Position numbers and translations under genes: made by a program
The notes under the pieces: generated by a model
The model's input: only the letters and a program-made list of their open reading frames with translations
Told to the model about the DNA's origin: nothing
Databases searched by the model: none
Shown: in pieces, positions 62,101 to 64,000 of the stretch
Position numbering within the stretch: position 1 is the stretch's first letter
How the letters are laid out: each line of letters opens with the position of its first letter
Source of the DNA: Amycolatopsis sp. NBC_01488
GTDB lineage: Bacteria > Actinomycetota > Actinomycetes > Mycobacteriales > Pseudonocardiaceae
Assembly: GCF_036227105.1 (NCBI RefSeq)
Contig: NZ_CP109434.1
Coordinates: forward strand, 5,986,501-6,050,500
Length of the DNA stretch: 64,000 nt
Direction of reading: 5' to 3'

Positions 62101-62518
62101 CCAGCGCGACGGCGCCGCCGCGCGGGTCGGTGCCGGCCAGGTTGGCGTGCCGGAGGGCGTCGGTGGCGCGGTCCAGGCCGGGAGCCTTGCCGTACCAGAA
62201 ACCGGTGACGCCGCGCCGCCCGCCGGCGCCCGCGACGAGCTGGCTGCCCATCACCGAGGTCGCGGCCAGCTCCTCGTTGAGGCCCGGCCGGTGCACGACG
62301 TCGTGCTTCTCCAGCAGCTTCGCGCGGCGGCCCAGTTCGAGGTCGTAACCGGCCAGCGGCGAGCCCTCGTAACCCGAGACGAACACGGCGGGGTCGCCGC
62401 CGCGGGCGCGGTCGTGGCGGACGCGGTCGAACAGCAGCCGGACCAGGGCCTGCACCCCGCTCAGGTGCACGGTCCCGGCTTCCCGCAGGTAGCGGTCCTC
62501 CAGCGTGAACGTCTCCAC
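59126..62518 (-). CDS. indolepyruvate:ferredoxin oxidoreductase, single-chain fusion
   Basis: 1130-residue 2-oxoacid:ferredoxin oxidoreductase with the IorA and IorB activities fused. It converts indolepyruvate or phenylpyruvate with CoA to the acyl-CoA, CO2 and reduced ferredoxin. The N-terminal pyrimidine-type TPP domain starts TFTLEDRYLREAGTVHLSGV, the TPP-binding core is around YFCSGCPHNSST and IGDGTFTHSGSLAVRAAV, a Cys-rich [4Fe-4S] region is near residues 620-660 (CEGCGDCGTKSNC and SCLAGDCPSF), and the gamma-like domain has ITGIGGTGVVTVTQIL. The last about 200 residues are the C-terminal domain specific to the fused bacterial form. GTG 62518 has AAGGAGG 9 bases upstream. Divergent from the Lrp gene. 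Confidence 0.93.
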   Translation of the reverse strand: METFTLEDRYLREAGTVHLSGVQALVRLLFDRVRHDRARGGDPAVFVSGYEGSPLAGYDLELGRRAKLLEKHDVVHRPGLNEELAATSVMGSQLVAGAGGRRGVTGFWYGKAPGLDRATDALRHANLAGTDPRGGAVALVGDDPNAKSSTVPCASELALADLAIPIFYPADSQDVLDLGMHAVELSRAAGVWTSLKVVANVADASGTATVSPQWTAPEIANAYRHTPTSRLLGTSLAELERSLFTVRLPLVLDYLRASGVNRITARGPADRIGIVSAGKSSLDLQQALRALGLDAQALRQHGIRVLKLGAIHPLEPGIVREFADGLDEIVVVEEKRAFLETALKEVLYGVPGAPAITGKKDADSRTLFTELGELDPDGIAAGLARRLPEGIPSVDAYRGRRRRERISVPLLARTPYFCSGCPHNSSTKVPEGTLVGGGIGCHTMALFMEPDQVGTVLGVTQMGGEGTQWIGMAPFVEAEHFVQNIGDGTFTHSGSLAVRAAVAAGVNITYKLLYNSAVAMTGGQDAVGGLPVEKVAELLLVEGAKRVVITSDAPARLRRRKLPAGVEVRDRTELLRTQEELAGVKGVTVLIHEQECAAEKRRKRRRGKQVAPATRVVINERVCEGCGDCGTKSNCLSVQPVATEFGRKTAIHQSSCNVDYSCLAGDCPSFVTVVPTGKKQRRKLGELATDAVPAPPASATDFTVRITGIGGTGVVTVTQILATAAVLDGRHVRTLDQTGLAQKGGAVVSDLKVTAEPVEQAPKLATGECDLYLACDALVGADAANLGVADAARTTAVVSTTEVPTGRMVVDTTVSFPDPGSVLAPLEAATKRTVSLDARGLAEELFDDDQFANVLQLGAAFQTGAIGLPAAVIERAIELNGTAVAANLQAFRRGRQLVADPGALTSPSVTARPVAQPAVRELVHAEPGSELARLLDVRVPDLVAYQDERYARAYAEYVEQVRVLEDGPTDITEAVAKHLYKLMAYKDEYEVARLSLDPAFTAGLEDQFGEGTRYAYRLHPPVLRALGMKRKISLGPWFRPAFRLLHALRRLRGTRLDPFGRAEVRRVERELIEDYRGMVLTAFQAADADRARILALAELPDLVRGYEDVKLANVARYRAKQAEVLTPAGS

Positions 62519-62611
62519 GGCGCGGGCCTCCTTCGCGTCGGTTGTGCTTCGGAGCACACTGCGGCGCTGGTCACCCTTCACGCAACGGCCGGGGCCGGAT
62601 CGAGGTGTTAC

Positions 62612-62669
62612 ACGCAAAGTTCAGCGTATCCAGCGACGGGGTGGTCCCGATTTTTGCGTCCGTTTACGC
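62612..62669. promoter_or_regulatory. candidate Lrp binding region
   Basis: ACGC-N8-GCGT (62612-62627) and GCGT-N6-ACGC (62656-62669) are two dyads. ACGCAAA (62612-62618) and TTTGCGT (62653-62659) are also exact inverted repeats. They fill the 159-base gap between the divergent oxidoreductase and Lrp genes and overlap the Lrp promoter. Confidence 0.55.
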
Positions 62670-62677
62670 TCGGCCGC

Positions 62678-63124
62678 ATGACCGAAGACCTGCTCGACGC
62701 GACCGACCACGAGATCCTCGGCCTGCTGCGCGAGGACGCCCGCCGGACGCTGTCCGACATCGCCGGCCGGGTCACGCTGTCGACGGCCGCGGTCAAGCGC
62801 CGCATCGACCGGCTCCGGGAGACCGGCGTGATCACCGGGTTCACCGTGCAGGTCGACCACGCGAAGCTCGGGTGGGGGATCGAGGCGTTCACCGAGCTGA
62901 GGTTCGTCGGGAACACCAAGGTCGCGGAGATCCTGCGCACCACCACGCGGATGCCGGAGGCACAGGCGGTGTTCACGATCGCGGGCGACCCGGACGCGCT
63001 GGTGTGGCTGCGGGTGCGCGACATGGCCCACCTGCAGAAGACGATCGACGAGATCCGCCGCCACCACCAGGTGACCGGCACGAAGACGCTGATCGCGCTC
63101 GAGTCGTGGTCGCGGGGGAGCTGA
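62678..63124 (+). CDS. Lrp/AsnC-family transcriptional regulator
   Basis: 148-residue feast/famine regulator. The HTH is at residues 8-55 (LDATDHEILGLLREDARRTL, then IAGRVTLSTAAVKRRIDRLR). The C-terminal RAM ligand domain runs from FTVQVDHAKLGWGIEAFTEL to the end, with QAVFTIAGDPDALVWLRVRD. A -10-like TACGCT ends 7 bases before the ATG and no ribosome site is seen, so the message is probably leaderless. It is divergent from the indolepyruvate oxidoreductase gene, the obvious target, with an aromatic amino acid as likely effector. Confidence 0.92.
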   Translation: MTEDLLDATDHEILGLLREDARRTLSDIAGRVTLSTAAVKRRIDRLRETGVITGFTVQVDHAKLGWGIEAFTELRFVGNTKVAEILRTTTRMPEAQAVFTIAGDPDALVWLRVRDMAHLQKTIDEIRRHHQVTGTKTLIALESWSRGS

Positions 63125-63125
63125 C

Positions 63126-63446
63126 GTGCGCGTCACGCTCGCGCAGCGCCCCGACCTGGCCGAAGCGACGCGCGTGTACGCCGCCGAGACCCGGGCGGAC
63201 GGCTTGCCCGCCGATCGCTGGCTCCGCACCCACGTCCGGGCCGGCGGCCGGATCGAGGCCGTCGCGCCCTGCTCCGCGACGGTCCAGGCACCTCTCGAAG
63301 ACTGGCGACGGTGGACCGGGCTGCCGTTCGACCGCGACGGGGGAGTTCTCGTCCCGGGTGCGCTCGCTCCGGTGTTCGTGTCGACGGCCCAGGACTTCGC
63401 GGTCTACGTTGAGCCGAACGTCTGGGTGTCGCACCGCGTGGGCTAG
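63126..63446 (+). CDS. small protein, possible C-terminal fragment of a larger enzyme
   Basis: 106-residue protein reading AEATRVYAAETRADGLPADR, then APLEDWRRWTGLPFDRDGGV and QDFAVYVEPNVWVSHRVG. It resembles the C-terminal part of a GNAT-like acetyltransferase of actinomycetes but has no acetyl-CoA binding motif. It may be a truncated relic or a small stand-alone protein. GTG 63126 starts one base after the Lrp stop, with GGGGAG upstream, so it would be expressed with Lrp. Confidence 0.5.
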   Translation: MRVTLAQRPDLAEATRVYAAETRADGLPADRWLRTHVRAGGRIEAVAPCSATVQAPLEDWRRWTGLPFDRDGGVLVPGALAPVFVSTAQDFAVYVEPNVWVSHRVG

Positions 63447-63565
63447 CCGCGCAGCAGGACGTACGTCACGCTCGAAGGAGTTTTCGGCCACTCGAGCCCC
63501 GTCGGCGGGTGCGGCCACCAGCGTGGCGGCGGCGTCGGCCGGCATCCAGCGATGCCCGGGCCGGG

Positions 63566-64000
63566 TCAGTGCTTGAACGCCTCCGCGAGCCACCACGCCC
63601 CGCCGTCGTCGGCGATCTTCGCGTCGATCACCAGGGGCGCGGTGCGCGGGCCCGCGAGCCACTCGCGCACCGCGAAGAGGTCTTCGGCCGAGCGCACGGT
63701 GACGCCGTCGGCGCCGAAGCCGCGGCCGATCGCGGCGAGGTCGGAGTCGGGGAAGCGGACCGTGGTCAGGTCGGCGTCGCCGAAGTGGTGGATCTCCGCG
63801 CCGTACGCGGCGTCGTTGTAGACGATCACCACCAGCGGCAGGCCGAGCCGGACGGCGGTGTCCAGTTCGGACAGTGCCATGTGGAACCCGCCGTCGCCGG
63901 TGCCCAGCACCGGCAGCCGGTCCGGGCGGGCGAGCGCGGCGCCGATCGCGGTGCCCAGGCCCAGCCCGATGCTCTGGAACGCCTGCGTGAAGCAGAACCC
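63566..64000 (-). CDS. thiamine-diphosphate enzyme, C-terminal part (5' end outside window)
   Basis: The last 144 residues of an acetolactate-synthase-superfamily TPP enzyme. The TPP/Mg motif starts GTGDGGFHMALSELDTAVRL and runs to VIVYNDAAYG (GDG-N24-N spacing). QAFQSIGLGLGTAIGAALA precedes it, and LVIDAKIADDGGAWWLAEAF ends the protein. The N-terminal domains lie beyond the right edge. It could be an acetolactate synthase, benzoylformate or aromatic pyruvate decarboxylase, or related lyase. The nearby indolepyruvate oxidoreductase makes an aromatic 2-oxoacid substrate conceivable but not shown. The 119 bases from 63447 to 63565 hold no gene. Confidence 0.85.
   Translation of the reverse strand, partial: GFCFTQAFQSIGLGLGTAIGAALARPDRLPVLGTGDGGFHMALSELDTAVRLGLPLVVIVYNDAAYGAEIHHFGDADLTTVRFPDSDLAAIGRGFGADGVTVRSAEDLFAVREWLAGPRTAPLVIDAKIADDGGAWWLAEAFKH

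Noticed and set aside
58886..63124. A 1412-codon plus-strand frame ending in a real Lrp domain
   Set aside because: Only the last 148 codons (from 62678) make sense. The rest is antisense to the indolepyruvate oxidoreductase gene, so it is not a fusion.

Overview
The window is one contiguous chromosomal segment of a high-GC (about 70% or more) Gram-positive actinomycete. GTG starts are frequent, regulator families are dense (PucR, LysR, TetR, MarR, Lrp, XRE, GAF-ANTAR), there is a large SpoIIE/RsbW/STAS partner-switching set, and secreted polysaccharidases and a DUF742 protein are present. The gene repertoire and protein style fit Pseudonocardiales, most likely Amycolatopsis or a close relative; this is inferred from family recognition only. 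I saw no rRNA, tRNA, CRISPR array, insertion sequence or phage genes.

Region by region. 1-1775: the end of a sugar ABC-transport locus (lipoprotein binding protein, cut by the window edge) divergent from its LacI-type regulator, with two near-identical LacI operators between them. 1878-4625: a DUF742 protein, an unusual alpha/beta hydrolase, TetR and an SDR. 4664-12931: a probable catabolic operon for a nitrogen heterocycle (NCS1 permease, short hydantoinase/oxoprolinase-type protein, three DUF917 paralogues) ending in a PucR regulator. 12932-15245: a three-gene, translationally coupled YbaB / WXG100-like / WXG-containing Pro-repeat protein operon of type VII secretion style. 15246-19492: an AKR remnant, a DinB-like protein and a large secreted GH15 enzyme.

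19616-29546 is a signalling hub. It holds GHKL anti-sigma kinases, STAS antagonists, SpoIIE phosphatases, a GAF-ANTAR protein and a 1356-residue fusion of PAS, GAF, histidine kinase, receiver, PAS, PP2C phosphatase and GHKL domains. Several genes in and around it carry GNNT-N14-17-GGGTA motifs like those of SigB/SigF-type promoters, so the cluster probably controls, and is controlled by, an alternative sigma factor of that class. 29630-33626: histidine phosphatase, NAD(P)HX dehydratase, and an XRE-SDR-SDR operon.

33834-38951 and 54065-55852 encode secreted polymer degraders: an esterase-GH10 xylanase-CBM fusion, GH16 and GH64 beta-1,3-glucanases, and a GH76 alpha-1,6-mannanase. Together with the GH15 enzyme these suggest use of plant and fungal wall polymers. 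39208-45327 holds a stand-alone GHKL kinase, a short second Rho-like factor, small proteins, repeat-rich intergenic DNA and a divergent pair of secreted peptidoglycan-acting proteins. 45642-64000 is mixed metabolism: an F420-type luciferase-like oxidoreductase, a PLP lyase/LysR pair, a secreted protein with three 95-residue repeats, transporters, a beta-lactamase-fold protein, MarR/azoreductase, and a fused indolepyruvate:ferredoxin oxidoreductase divergent from an Lrp regulator. The right edge cuts a thiamine-diphosphate enzyme.
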